A DNA stretch of 64,000 nucleotides from Trifolium pratense (Eukaryota; Streptophyta; Magnoliopsida; Fabales; Fabaceae). Shown here piece by piece: positions 1 to 12,700 of the stretch. The stretch's first letter is position 1. Every line of letters starts with the position of its first letter. The stretch is from contig NC_060065.1 of the NCBI RefSeq assembly GCF_020283565.1, positions 48,348,409 through 48,412,408 on the forward strand, read 5' to 3'. Position numbers and translations under genes: made by a program. The notes beneath the pieces are model-generated. The model had not been told where the DNA came from. It made no database searches and saw only the letters and a program-made list of their open reading frames with translations.

Positions 1-67
1 CAAGTGAATGGTGAGATTGACCCTCTTGGATTAGTCGGTCCTAGGGCCGGATACCAAGTTTTTTTTT
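1..67 (+). repeat. SINE 3' fragment, T-rich tail
   Basis: The first 67 bases match the tail of the SINE-like unit at 23620-23820: both read gtga-gattg, a tt-agtcg / tt-aatcg block, then gccagataccaag-type sequence before a T-run. Only the 3' part lies in the window. Bases 68-371 hold AT-rich intergenic DNA in which I see no gene. Confidence 0.5.
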
Positions 68-371
68 AAAAAAAAGTGAGAAAAATGTACTAAAAGAAAA
101 AGAAACAAACAGAAAATAGTACAATAATTGAACTATGATACAAATAAGGTAAATAAGGAAATTTATAACCAATACCAAACTAGTGCAAAACTGAACCATT
201 TTGAAGTGTGATCTCCATAGAATTCCTTTCTCTCCTAATAAACGTGTAATAATCCATATACATGTGGTGAGAAAGAAGGCATAGTGTAATGCCAAAAACG
301 TTTATTGCTCTAATGAGTATGATCTCTCTCAACATGGTCCTGGTCTTGGTCCTGGTTCATGGACACTTCTA

Positions 372-1206
372 AGGTGGCGTTTAGCATGGGCAAGTATAAT
401 TTCTCCCCACCATGGTCCAGTTATATTTTCACCGTTAGATCATGTGAGATTATAGATTCTATTATACTATGTCCACATTATATCTTTTCTCATATTATCT
501 TCATTCTCAAAATCGCAATTCTCTCCCAAACAACACAACTAATTTAATTTTTCTGAAAGATTAATGTGGTACTCCTATTTAGTTCGGTTGTTTTGAGAAA
601 GAGTATTTGAGGATGTTTTCTTGAGAACTGGAATCTGAAATTTGAGACACTAATTTCTTTTGCAGGCAAAAAGCTACTAGAACAATGGAGTTTTCATTGT
701 TTAAATAAAAAAAAAACCATGGAGTTTTGTTTTCATTTCAGATCTAAAATCTGATTTCATTGGAAAAAATGAACCATAAAAATATAACTTTTTCGGATCT
801 ACTGTGGTTTTAAAATTTAAAGATTTATGTGTCCAACAATTTACTTATATCTATACTATTTATTTTCTCTTCATTCTTAGTATAAAGACACCAATTCTAA
901 TATAATTAAATTTTATAAAATAAAAAAGCACACACTAATGGTTCAATTTACTAGTTTGATGAAGAAATTGAGTTTGTTGATGTGAATTATTTGGTGTGGT
1001 AAGGGTGGTACCAGAATTGAAATGGGGTGTACAGTAAATTTTTGCAGAACTTTGAGAATGGTGGTGGATTGTAGAAGATGGTGTAAGAGAAAAAACTCTA
1101 GTGTTGAGTGACTATAATAAAATGGTGTTCTTTATTTGATCTAATGGTCAAAACTCAACTTGACCATGGTGGGAAAAAACTATACTTGCCCATGCTAAAC
1201 GCCACC
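372..1206. mobile_element. Non-autonomous TIR DNA transposon (835 bp)
   Basis: The left end (ggtggcgtttagcatgggc) recurs inverted at the right end (gcccatgctaaacgccacc), and similarity continues inward for more than 50 bases. The direct repeat CACTTCTA flanks it at 364-371 and 1207-1214, an 8-bp target-site duplication that fits hAT, although a 9-bp Mutator event with one mismatch is possible. There is no transposase ORF. It lies about 1.8 kb upstream of the lyase gene. Confidence 0.75.
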
Positions 1207-1214
1207 CACTTCTA

Positions 1215-2028
1215 GTTGTACCTTGAGTGAGTTTCAATAATGCAGTGTCCCCTACTACTAGGCTACTCCCATTTTTTTTTGGTTACATTAGGCTACTCCC
1301 ATTTATTAAAAGATAAAATAAATAAATATATAAATCCATTAATTAATTAATATATGAAAGAAGACACGTAAATATCTGTCTCTCACAATCACAGACTCAC
1401 ATATGATAACGACGCACTAAAAGAAAGAAAAACATGCAAATAGAAAATTCAATAATTGTGTCCTAGCTCAACTGTCTAAAAAGTGCCGAAATTTTGTTAG
1501 GTGAGACGTTGTGATCCGAGTTCGAATCCATGATCTCACAATTATATGAATTTAATTTTAGTGGATTATCACTTCATCTAAGACAAAAAAAAAAAACAAT
1601 AATTGCTTTCCGTACAGAAAACTACAATAATAATTAGGTACATTAACAAATCAAAGAGTTTTAGACTTTTAGTATATTTGCTCTCTAAATCAATAAATGA
1701 GCAATGATTTTTATCAATCAAAGTTTTTCGGTCGATTTTTATATTTTATAAAAGATCATTTTAGAAAAAGAAATAAGAGTAATAGATACACCGACAACAT
1801 AAAATATTTTTACACGATCATCTAATAAACATCTATCATTTTGTCATGTCATATCAAGAAAATGAGTTAAAGTTGGGTGATGTGGCGAAAAACATAGTTA
1901 GTATTTCTTGACAGTGTAAAATTATTTTACACTATCAATGCATATTTCTTTCTCTCAAGAAATAAATATTCATTTAACTATTAAATTAAATATCGAATAT
2001 ACTATTAGATGTTAAATTCACCTAGTAC
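1215..2028. other. Intergenic, one SINE, no gene seen
   Basis: AT-rich sequence with no convincing coding frame. At about 1458-1596 there is a SINE-like stretch on the plus strand with an A-box-like tcctagctcaactg, a B-box-like gagttcgaatcc and an A-rich end. The remainder shows nothing I can name. Confidence 0.5.
1458..1596 (+). repeat. tRNA-derived SINE
   Basis: It has the order A box (tagctcaactgt), B box (gagttcgaatcc), tRNA-unrelated body (ttagtggattatcacttcatc) and A-rich tail. The tRNA-like head lacks a proper cloverleaf, so it is a retroposon rather than a functional tRNA gene. Family assignment is by internal promoter layout only. Confidence 0.5.
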
Positions 2029-2682
2029 CTATGAAACCATGATACGTGACACGATACCGATACGATACGACACCGATACGGCGATACGGGAAAATTTGCA
2101 AAATTCCTGATACGATACGTCCGGGATACATTATTTAAAAATTAAATTTAAAATTAAATATATAAATGAACAAATATAAACATAACTAAAATTGATAATG
2201 ATAAAAATTAACATTCAAATTACTCAAAATAAGAAAACAAATGACAATTACATATATTAAGTTAAGTAGTACCCAAAAAGGGGGTGTGATGGGTATCTCA
2301 ACTGGTTAAGCTAGTTGAGCTAAGCGTTAAGGGTTGGAGGTCCAGAGTTCAAGTCATGACAAGGAGAAAAACTAATAAGACATAGTTGGTAACATCATAC
2401 TCTAACATTCAATACTTAAGAGAAAATACGAATTGTATCAGTCTCCTCTCATACGTTTCCATCATCAAAGAGCATTAATTGTCCGATACTTTTTTTGATC
2501 GATACACGTATGAGAAAAGTATTCGACAAGTATTGGTTATATTTTATTTTAAAAAATAATATTAATTGCCGATACTTATCCGATACAATATACTTCTCCG
2601 ATACGTGTATCGGACGAGTATCGATATCAAGTACGTATCAAATATGATACTTTGCTATTTTTGAAGTATCGGGGCTTCATAG
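2029..2682. mobile_element. GATACG-rich fold-back element with SINE inserted
   Basis: The ends ctatgaaaccatgatac and (inverted) ctatgaagccccgatac form imperfect terminal inverted repeats. Both arms are full of GATACG/CGTATC words. Flanks ctagtac (2022-2028) and ctagtaac (2683-2690) look like an imperfect target duplication. A SINE-like piece with an A-box (ctcaactggttaagc) and a B-box-like gagttcaagtc lies near 2290-2360. No ORF is present. Confidence 0.6.
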
Positions 2683-3009
2683 CTAGTAACTACTACCACA
2701 TAAATTCTCTTATACTCCAAAGTAAAATAGACAGATATATTAGATTTAGATGTTCGGTGTTTGAATCATGTTAATGCTTGTTATAAAAATTGCGTATGAA
2801 GTATACTTTTGATTTTAAAAAATCCATTAAAAATTAATTAAAGATAAGGTTATTTATAAAAAAAAAGAAATAAATAAAGAAATAATTTAAAAAGAATGAA
2901 AATATGACATTGATTTTTTTTTCTCCTTTACTAAAAAAAGGCAAACCCAAACCAAACCAAACCAAAACCACACTAAACTGAAGAAACCCCATTTCTCTTC
3001 TACTCAATC
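2683..3009 (+). promoter_or_regulatory. Upstream region of the hydroperoxide lyase gene
   Basis: AT-rich DNA immediately 5' of the lyase start. The last 70 bases become C/A-rich (repeated aaaccaaacc words), typical of a plant 5' leader, before the ATG at 3010. I could not pick a TATA box with confidence, so no transcription start is claimed. Confidence 0.4.
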
Positions 3010-6000
3010 ATGTCACTCCCACCACCGATCCCACCACCATCAGTTTCATCTCCACCAAAGGCAAGGCCAAGTTCGTTACCAATCCGGCAAATTCCAGGCA
3101 GTTATGGATGGCCGTTACTAGGTCCCTTGTCTGATAGGTTAGACTATTTCTGGTTCCAAAAACCAGAAAACTTCTTCAGAACAAGAAAGGAAAAATACAA
3201 AAGCACAGTGTTCCGTACCAATATTCCTCCTACGTTTCCTTTCTTCACAAATGTTAATCCTAACATCATTGCTGTTCTTGACTGTAAATCTTTCTCTCAT
3301 CTCTTTGACATGGATCTTGTTGATAAAAGGGATATTCTGGTTGGAGATTTTGTTCCCAGTGTTGAATTCACTGGGAATATTAGAGTTGGTGTTTACCAAG
3401 ATGTTTCTGAAGCTCAACATGCTAAGGTACATACATACATACTTTGAAACTTAGTTGGGCCCAGCTATTTATTTTTGACGCAAAAATAAATTATTAGTAA
3501 TTTTTTTTAAACCAACCTGCTGAGTTTATTTACACCGGAATAGTGCTAGTTTCAACATTTAGCTCTGAAACCTGAAACTGCTGAGTTCAGACTTTAAAAG
3601 TACTGTTCAGAGTTTTAAAAGTACTAGTAGAGTTTAAATTGTAAAAGTAGTTATAGATAAATCCAAACATCTATGGCCAACAAATTAAACTCAGAAATTT
3701 TTTTATGACGAATTATTCGGAAGAATTCTAATTCGATTTCTAGTAAAAACAATTCTTGATCTGAGAATCAGAGAATCAGAAGATTAATAAAAAAAAAACT
3801 CAAACATTTATAATAATGACGCTTTATGATTAATTGACGATGTAAAATATTATTATAGATAATGTATACAAATTAAATCTATATAAAATTATTTAATACT
3901 TCATTATGCAGACCAAGATCTTATTGAAAGAGTCACAACCGAATTTTATTTTTAATATGGAAAATGTTAAACAATGCCCTGAGTATATGAGTTAAGATAT
4001 CAAAATAGAATTTTTATCTTATAAATGGTGTATTCAATGTCTTGTGAAAAATTATCATCTCTCATCGTTTTGTCATTTGTTACCTTTTTTTAGTATGCTT
4101 AGTGCTCCGGACACTATTTAACATGACTTTTTTAATATTTTTTTTGTCAAGTAGCCTAATGACAAGACTCACACATTTAAATGTGGAATCCGATTATATA
4201 AATATAAAATATAAATTTTTATTATATAAATATAATAACAATAACAACGTGTGAGATGATCGAAATCCGAATATTTATATAATCGGATTCCACATTTAAA
4301 TGTAAAATATAAATTTTTATTATATAATATAATAACAATAACAACGTGAACCATATGGTTTTCCTCGTCTTTATTTATTTGTTTATAATTTGAGAGGATT
4401 AGGAAATATTAATCTGTATGGTTTGTGGAGACAAATTGCTAAAATATACTGTACAGTTTTATCGGGAGGTAAAAATTTGTTATTTTATTAAGTAAAAAGT
4501 AAAAATTGTTATGTTATGGATAGTGGAGAGTAATATTAAAGTGCTGGTTGACATGGTAATAAAGACTCGCAACATCAACGGAAACACATCTATTTTGATT
4601 AAGCGCATTTGTGACTTCAAGAATTTGAATTGGTAAGTTGAAATACAATATTTTTGGCGCGAAGGAAATAAATATGCTGATTGGTTGGCTAGTTTTAGTC
4701 TAATCATAATTTTTTTGATGTTCATGTTATAAAGACTTATCCTTCAGAACTTCAAAGTTTTTGCTCTTTAATAACATTTTCGGAACTTACATGCCTAGAA
4801 GAGTTCATTTGGTTTCCTAGATTTTCTTTTTCCATGAACTTTAATTTGCTTTCTTTTGTACTACCATAAAAAAAAGGAGGTGGGAAGTCGTTTTCTAGTT
4901 AACGTTAATTTCAGTCACAACTTACAACCAGACACTTTAAACAACGACATAACATTGCGATCTCTGATTCATAGAAAGTGTTTTATTTATATTTTTTCAT
5001 TATTTGAAAATAATTGTCACACTAAAATACTATGGTATAAGAAAAAAGAATATGCACCGATAGTGTGAAATAATTTTACACTATCAATTAATACTAATCA
5101 TATTAAGATCCCGTTTAGATTAACTTATTTTTGAGCTTATAAGCAAACAGTTTGTGCAATATAAATTAAATTTTATGCTATTTTATAAGTTCACACTAGT
5201 GAAAATTGTATTTTTATAAACTATTTTATCATAAACTACATTGACAAACTTATAAAAATACATAAAAATTGCATAAACTGTTTGCATAAGTTCAAAAATA
5301 AGTTAATTCAAACGGGTCGTAAATCCATTTTTGCTTTAAAAAAAAGCTTAGAAATCCTTTTGGGGACCGGCAAGCTCATAATATGGTATTGTCTCGAATT
5401 ATTTGGAATCTCTTGACTTTGGTGTGTTCTTGGGACCATGACAATTAATATATAGGAATACTATTTTTTTGTTGGCTACTTCCATCCGCACAATTTTTTA
5501 ATTTTTTTTTTTCTTTCAAAAATCTTATTTTGTCCTTTTTACTTTTAACTATTTTTATTTGAGTTTTTACAGAACTTCTGAAAAAAATTGAAATTTGTTT
5601 TTTATGAAATTAAGAAAAACTCAAATTCAAGAGTAGTTCACCTTGCACTAAAATTAGTTTGTCTTAATCTTTAAAAGACTTGAAAATTGAGTTTATTTTT
5701 TTTTTATTAATAATACTTCAAATTTGTGTTTTCAGTATTGAATTGCCTTTTGGAAAATTTGAGATTTTTAGTAATAAATGGGCCACAAAGCGGTTTTGGA
5801 CACACTAAAGATATTTTTAGTAAATAAATTATATTTGGTCGCTCACAAAAGTGAAATAAATATTGATAAAAATAATTAAATAATATAGACATTTTAAATT
5901 ATTTATAATATTTTTTATGAGTTTTATCACGTTAACATCTAAAAATATCTCATTAACATAAAACTCTAGCTTGTGGGGGGAGAAGTTATTATACATAAGT

Positions 6001-9000
6001 GTAATCCTTATGCATGGTACATAAGTCAATAACATCCATTAAATTGAGCATCCACATGTAATAATCCTAGCCAATCTCAACTCACACACTCACACCTAAT
6101 CTCACACCCCCCAAATTTCTCACGTACCCCCCAAATTACTCGCGCACCCCCAAATTTCTCGTGCACCCCCCCCCCAAATTTCTCATGCACCCCCCAATTT
6201 CTCGCCCCCAAATTTCTAGCGCACCCCCCAAAATTTTTCACGCACCCAGATGACTTGTGCGCCCAATTTTTTTTTAACCCCCCATATTTCAAGCCTAAAC
6301 CATTTTGCTGTGGGAATGGTTTCAAAAATATACACTCCAAAACCATTAAGTGCATAAGATGGTTTTGAAGTACAACCTATAATTAGAATCATAATTGTTT
6401 TTTTTTGGTACAATTATAATCATTATTTAAAACCAGTTAAATGGTTTCAGATAGTTATACACTAAAACCATTTGTATTGTAAAATGGTTTTATGTGTGTT
6501 TTTATGGTTTCAAAAATTCTGGAAACCATTATGCTGGTTAAATGGTTTCAGATAGTTATACACTGAAACCATTTGTATTGTAAAATGGTTTTATGTGTGT
6601 TTTTATGGTTTTAAAAATTCTGGAAACCATTATGTTGGTTAAATGGTTTCAGATAGTTATACACTGAAACCATTTGTATTGTAAAATGGTTTTATGTGTG
6701 TTTATATGGTTTTAAAAATTCTGGAAACCATTATGTTGGTTAAATGGTTTCAAATCACAATTATTGTTTGTATTCTAATTATAGGGTTGTACTCTAAAAC
6801 CATCTTATACACTTAATGGTTTTGGAGTGCATATCTCTGAAACCATTCCCACAACAAAATGGTTTAGGCTAGAAATGTGGAGGGGACCAAAAAAATAAAA
6901 TTGGGGGGCAAAAGTCATATTGGGGGTGTGCGAGAAATTTTGGGGGTGCATGAGAAATTTGGGGGTGCATGAGAAATTTGGGGGTGCACAAGTAATTTGG
7001 GGGTGCATGAGAAATTTGGGGGTGTGCTAGTAATTTGGGGGGTGCACAAGTAATTTGGGGGGTGCACTAAGTAACTTATGCATGGTGCATAAGGATAGCT
7101 TATGTATAATAACCAATCCCGCTTGTGGGTATGCATGAAGTCCATACGTTTGATATGACACATATATAGAGATACAATTTTTTAAAAATAATTTCAGATA
7201 TGATAAGGTGGAAATATTTTAATAAAAAAAGAAAATTTAAATTAAATATACAAATGTACAATATAACCATTTAATTTTTAAATTTAGGCACTGGATTAAT
7301 TAAGGAACTACCATCAATATTGAAAACCATAGTATCACAATCTAAGCTCTAACAAGTAGCCTAGTTTCTCTTTTGTATAAAAAAAATAGGCTAAACCTTT
7401 TTTTTTTAATTATAAAACTAAACCTTTTATTTATTCTCTAGAAAGAGACTAATTTAATGTTGAAAAGCTTAATCCGCAATAGAAATGCAGTGATTAAGAT
7501 CCATCAAACAGTAATTAGCAATTTAATTAGCATTCATGTTCATCATCCAGTTCAACAACAGATACTATAAATATATATACTTCATGCAGGCAAAGAATTT
7601 CTCCATGAACATATTGAAACAAAGCTCAAGCATATGGGTACAAGAACTTGTATCAAACCTCGACATATTTTTCGACCAAATTGAAGCAACATTGTCCCAA
7701 TCTTCATCAGCAAGTTACTTTTCCCCAATGCAGCAATTTCTGTTCACTTTCCTAAGCAAAGTCCTTGCCAGAGCTGATCCTTCCCTTGACCCCAAAATCG
7801 CCAAATCAGGTGCAACCATGCTCAACAAATGGCTCGCGGTTCAGCTTTTACCTACGATTAGTATCGGCTCCTTCCAACCACTCGAAGAAATCTTCCTTCA
7901 TTCATTTTCTTACCCCTATGCCCTTGTCAGCGGAGACTACAACAACCTCTACAACTTCATTAAACAACATGGTAATGCTCTCTCATCTAAAGTGTATGTA
8001 ATTTTTGCTAAAGTTCTAGTAACACATTGTGATTCTCAAAGTCAATTGAAACATACTATGTTTTGGTATCACAGTGGATATGTCAGAATCATGGTGATCC
8101 ACAGTAATTTCCTAGAAGCTATACTATGTAGCTTTATGAAAAATCATGGTGGATTACCGTGATTCTGGAATATCCACTGTAATTTTTCACAGAATATGTT
8201 ACACTTTGTAGCTTTTGAAAAATCACGGTCTGTTATTCTGGAATATCCAATGTGATACCAATCATATGCTAAGACTTTTTCCTTAAATAATTTAATAATT
8301 TTTTCTTTTAAATTCCCTTCAAATAATGAAGAGAAAAAATAATAAAATCTTTGGTTAATGTATTTGATAGGCAATAAACAATATTGATAACAGGTAAGGA
8401 AGTGATAAAAAGTGGAACAGAATTCGGGTTAAGTGAAGATGAAGCAATCCACAACTTGCTTTTCGTGTTGGGTTTCAACTCATATGGCGGATTTTCAATT
8501 TTCCTCCCTAATTTGATAAACACCATAGCGAATGGCCCAACTGGTTTGCAAGATCAGCTGAGGAAGGAAGCGAGAGAGAAAGGCGGTTCAACTCTCGGGT
8601 TCAGCTCGTTGAAAGAAATGGAACTAATTAATTCAGTGGTTTACGAAACCCTTCGGTTGAATCCACCAGTTCCACTTCAGTTCGGTCGAGCCAGAAAGGA
8701 TTTTCAGTTAAGTACATATGACTCAGCATTCGACGTGAAGAAGGGTGAGTTATTATGTGGGTATCAGAAGCTTGTAATGAGGGATCCAGCCGTGTTTGAT
8801 GAACCGGATCAATTTATACCGGACCGGTTCACTAAAGAGAAAGGGGCCGAGTTGTTGAACTATTTGTATTGGTCTAATGGACCACAAAGCGGTTCGCCAA
8901 GTGTGTCCAACAAGCAATGCGCGGGCAAGGACATTGTGACCTACACCGCGGCCTTAATTGTGGCACACTTGCTTCGTAGGTACGATTTAATTAAAGGAGA

Positions 9001-9037
9001 TAGCGGTTCCATCACTGCCTTAAAGAAGGCCAAATGA
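3010..9037 (+). CDS. HPL: Fatty-acid hydroperoxide lyase, CYP74 (B-type)
   Basis: Three exons: 3010-3426, 7590-7971 and 8394-9037 (1,443 nt, 480 aa), all with GT-AG borders; the first junction is phase 0, the second falls inside a Gly codon. Length equals known legume 13-HPLs and the N-terminus (MSLPPPIPPPS) is of that type. Seen: the I-helix block FNSYGGFSIF that marks lyases in the CYP74 family, and the haem-ligand region PSVSNKQCAGKD near the C-terminus with its Cys. Family knowledge: CYP74 enzymes use the fatty-acid hydroperoxide itself, need no O2 or reductase, and the B clade cleaves 13-hydroperoxides to C6 aldehydes (green-leaf volatiles) and C12 oxo-acids, usually at plastid membranes. 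The ATG at 3010 is the first in frame. Intron 1 (4,163 bp) is swollen by transposons; intron 2 is 422 bp. No frameshift or stop. CYP74C is the less likely alternative. Confidence 0.93.
4172..4348. repeat. Short duplicated and inverted segment in intron 1
   Basis: The block with acatttaaatgt and the AT-rich stretch ending aataacaataacaacgtg occurs at 4172-4251 and again at 4290-4348. The segment gtggaatccgattatata of the first copy also recurs inverted at 4275-4293. It looks like a small rearranged repeat inside the lyase intron; no gene is involved. Confidence 0.55.
4500..4876 (+). pseudogene. LINE RNase H-domain relic with A-rich tail
   Basis: Read on the plus strand, the degenerate frame gives words such as LIKRICDFKNLNW, VEIQYFWREGNKYADWLASF and SELQ. 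These resemble the end of the RNase H domain of plant LINE retrotransposons, where the motif normally reads HxxREGNxxADWLA. Stops and frame changes interrupt it, and an A-rich run (about 4867-4876) ends the piece. It is a dead fragment in intron 1 of the lyase gene. Confidence 0.65.
5107..5319. mobile_element. Fold-back MITE in lyase intron 1
   Basis: The left arm (gatcccgtttagattaactt, then gcaaacagttt) pairs with the inverted right arm (acgacccgtttgaattaact, then gcaaacagttt). The element is about 213 bp, AT-rich and non-coding. I could not fix the target duplication, so superfamily is left open. Confidence 0.65.
5978..7120. mobile_element. Mutator-like non-autonomous fold-back element (1,143 bp)
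   Basis: The direct repeat GCTTGTGGG stands at 5969-5977 and 7121-7129, a perfect 9-bp target-site duplication as made by Mutator-like elements. The ends GGGAGAAGTTATTATACATA and (inverted) GGGATTGGTTATTATACATA match, and the inverted similarity goes on through cttatgca. Each arm contains an array of about 16-20 bp C-rich units (caccccccaaatttctc on the left, the complement on the right). The core holds three tandem copies of a 101-bp unit (6441-6743) full of aaatggtttc / gaaaccatt words. No transposase is present, so movement would need a helper in trans. It sits in intron 1 of the lyase gene. Confidence 0.88.
6441..6743. repeat. Three tandem 101-bp units
   Basis: The word atggtttcag recurs at 6441, 6542 and 6643, and atggtttcaa at 6744, giving an exact 101-bp period. 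The units differ by only a few bases (for example cattatgctgg against cattatgttgg). They form the loop side of the fold-back element that surrounds them. Confidence 0.9.
8064..8260. mobile_element. Small MITE in lyase intron 2
   Basis: TGGTATCACAGTGGATAT at 8064 pairs with the inverted end ATATCCAATGTGATACCA finishing at 8260, with one mismatch. Inner copies of gattctggaatatccactg add further inverted and direct repeats. The unit is about 197 bp and non-coding. No clear target duplication was seen. Confidence 0.6.
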
Positions 9038-9720
9038 AGAGTGAGGGTTGGTATTCAATGTTTGTGATTATCAAAGACAGATTATATTTTTCTTTATTGT
9101 TTATAAAATTGGGGTTGTATTGTATCTATTCAAACAATACTTGGCATTCATGAATCATAATTCATGCGAGAGAAAGTCTAGAGGATGACTTAAAAAACTT
9201 AACACATTTTCTATAAGTTTGATCATAATAATGATGAAACTTCAAATCAAATAGCTTGGTTAGATGTCAACTCAACAAAGAATCTAAAAGTGGTGTAACA
9301 CAAGCACTTTTTAGGCCACCCATCATATTTTTACTCTCGTTCAAATATACTTGACTTCAGAGTTCTAATGAGACCTGATGTATTAGTGTTGATATAATAA
9401 TCATATCTTAAACAAAAACACTAATTTAATACACACAACATTTTTTATATAATAATTCTTAACGATATATTTATTTCAAGAAATGTTACTCATGGTCATT
9501 TGGAAAAAAGAAAATAAATGTTACTCAAGTCAAAGTTTGAAATGATTATAGTATAATTACATCACAATTGAGACACAATCTATATTTTGAGGCAAGAAAT
9601 CTCTCCCTTTTATCAAAGATCTTCCATATACTTGAACTTGATGCCTTTCAAGATTGAAGAACTAATTACTTTTACAATGAAAAAACATAATAATGCAACA
9701 AAAGAAAAGAAATCCTATGA
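9038..9720. other. Convergent intergenic spacer
   Basis: This 683-bp stretch separates the 3' end of the plus-strand lyase gene from the 3' end of the minus-strand CslB-type gene. Both genes must terminate transcription inside it. I see no further gene; the sequence is AT-rich and has several possible poly(A) contexts but none that can be chosen by eye. Confidence 0.6.
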
Positions 9721-12700
9721 TCATTCACTTAGCAATATTGGTCTACTACATAAGTAAACAAATGTGAAAGCTAGCACCATTGACTTCCATATTGTGGACA
9801 AAGGTATCCCATATTTTCCTTTCCCAAAAAGCCCTTTCAAAAATGGCAAGTAGCATAAAACCACATATGCACTACATAAAACCTCCCCTACTCCATATCC
9901 ATAGCCATTACCATTACCACTCATAAAAAGTGCTATGAGTTGAATAAACAAAATTGTTGTGCCTGGTAGAAAAATAAGTGACTCATTAAAACTGAATCTA
10001 CCAACATTTTCATTGGTACCTTCATTTGAATGTACTTGTTCTTTCTTTGTTATTTCAAAATTGGTGCCAGATATTCTCAATTTCTTAAGTATGATAGTTA
10101 TGAATGCCAAAAAACAAGAAGTCATGGTTGTTATTCTTCCCATTCTTTGATTGTTCCACCATGTTCTGATTGATAATCCTGATTTTATGTGCTCTAATAT
10201 ATTAGATACGTTGTAGATCACAAATAGAGTTGTGGGGATCCACATGCTGAGTTCCTGTTAAAGCATAATTTTCACATAATTGAAGTTATAAGATTGAAAA
10301 ATGTACTAAAAACATATTAAAATATGCCGAAATTGCAAAGGCCGGATGCCATGACCGGGATTCGAACTCCGACTCATCACTTGTATGTGTGAGTTTATAG
10401 TGGCTTTACTATTTCATTTATGTACAAAAATAATAATAATGAGGGAGATAATAAACAACATTCAATATATAATATGAAATATGCTAACCTTGTTAGGCAA
10501 GAAACTGGAGTTGGTAATGATGCAATAAGCAGGTAGAAGGGCATAACATATTTCAGGGATAGATCTTAGAGCCCAATTAGTGATCCAAATATATGCTAAG
10601 CACTCTCTTAATTGAAGTTTACCAAAAATGGTACCAAAAATTGGACAATGCTTGCTAAGGAAGATATCAAACAACCCTGATGACCATCTCTTATGTTGGG
10701 CCATTTGGCCCAAATTATCTTGTGGTGAACAGCCCATAAAGGCTATTGGGTCTGGTGAACAAAGCTCAGATCTCCATCCTTTTGTGTGGAATTTGAGCCC
10801 AGTTAGTACATCCTCTGATGTTGATCCATATAACCATCCCACCTAAATATACATACAAATTTAATTAATTAGGGTAAATAAGCATTTTAATTTTCAAATT
10901 GTAAAGTCGGTTAATTTAGTCCTCAAATTTGCGAAATAGTAGTTTAGTCTATCGATTGAAAAGTACAATCAATTTAGTCATTTTTTCAAATTTTGTACCG
11001 CGTTTTTAAATTTTCTATGCGTATTTTGATGGCTCTAATGAAATTTTTGCGAAATAAATATTTGGTTTAAGTTTTAGCATTAATTCAAATAATGTTGCTA
11101 TTTTCCCACCTCTTTACCCCAAGCAGTGTTGTATTCATAATTACAGCTAGCAACTTCACTTGCTGCTTCAAGATCAAGAGATTTGTAATGGTCAAATGTA
11201 GTCCCTTTCAAAATATGAGTAGCTGAGTCAACAAATCCCTTTGAGGTTCCAAATTTTTGTATTGTTTCTTTATCTGATAATAATGTTCCTGCACAACAAG
11301 ATAGTAAATATCATACTAAAATTTTATATTTCTTAGACTAACTAATTAATATGAATACTAATAAAAAATTATAGTATATATATACCGTTGGTGAAACCAT
11401 GATCCTTCTTTGCATTTTGAATGTCATTAGGAGAAAGACCATACATGACTTTTCTTCTATGAAAACAATTTGTTCCAGCATATATAATCCCTTGAAGTCC
11501 AGCAAATCCACTTCCTATATACTACAATAAACAAAACAAGAAATTATTATTTTTTTGTCTCAATCTTTCGATTTCTCAGAGTTATGAGTATAATCCGGAG
11601 TTCGGCTGAAAAGTAAGTAAAATATAAAAAAAAATTATTCTATTCAAAATTCGAACTTTGATTCTCTCAAACGGTTTGCCGTTAACCAAAACTCATTAGT
11701 CACTCGAGTTCAATCACTAATTATATTTGTTGTATATAATGAAAATTTAATATTGTTAGCTAATTTTTATTTTTTTTTAAGAAGGAAAATTGACTGACCA
11801 TAGGCAAAGCCACAAGCTGATTTCCATAGGCATCATCTTTGACAGCATCATAGAATCTTTGTGGACATTGAGCAAATGCAACTTCTTTTTCTCCCTTTGA
11901 ATCCAACAAAATGCAAAGGGCATGTAGTACAATCTTAGAATTGTTCACATACATGTCACAATCTAAGTTTAGCATAAATGGAGCATTTGTCATCAATCCA
12001 GAGATTCTTGTCTGTTAATAATACAAATTATGAGAACTTATAAGAATGTTGTAATGAAAGAGTTGAAGGAATTGAAGAAATATAAATGTTACCAAGACAT
12101 TCATTGCACCAGCTTTGTGATGATGTGGTTGTTTTGGCCTCTTCTCTCTAGATATGTAGATTAAGTGAGGCATCACATCAGAAACACCCTTGTTTTCTCT
12201 AATTACCTATCAATATGAGGTAAATTTTTATTATTAAAATTAATACAACTAACATATAATGTTGGTTTGAGTAAATAGAGATTTTGATTCCTATTTCACT
12301 GCAAATCAAGATCATTTACTTATAACTAATACATTTTGAATGTGATGATAAGAGATCTCTTTTAGTTTAATCAGATGTTCTGGCTTCGAAGTCAGTTTTA
12401 AGAATGCAACAATGTTAAATATCTTGAAAGAGAGTTTTGCCATCCATTGTGATCTTACCCGACTAAGAGATTAACATTGCACGTCGAGGATGTCCACCCG
12501 GATTATGCCAAAAGAGATCATTTACTTATTAGTCATGCTAACTACTAACTGGTGCCTCCAATATACTAGTTAAGGAAATCAAAACAAGTAAATTTGATAT
12601 TGAAAATTGTGTTTTTATATTTTTAAAAGGTTAATTATACAAGTTCCAAGATGATTTTACTATCTTCAAAGTCCTTAACTAGTAGTAACTCAGGAAATGG

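Noticed and set aside
6077..7163. Several Gly/Pro/His-rich minus-strand ORFs
   Set aside because: They are translations of the C-rich arrays in the arms of the Mutator-like fold-back element.
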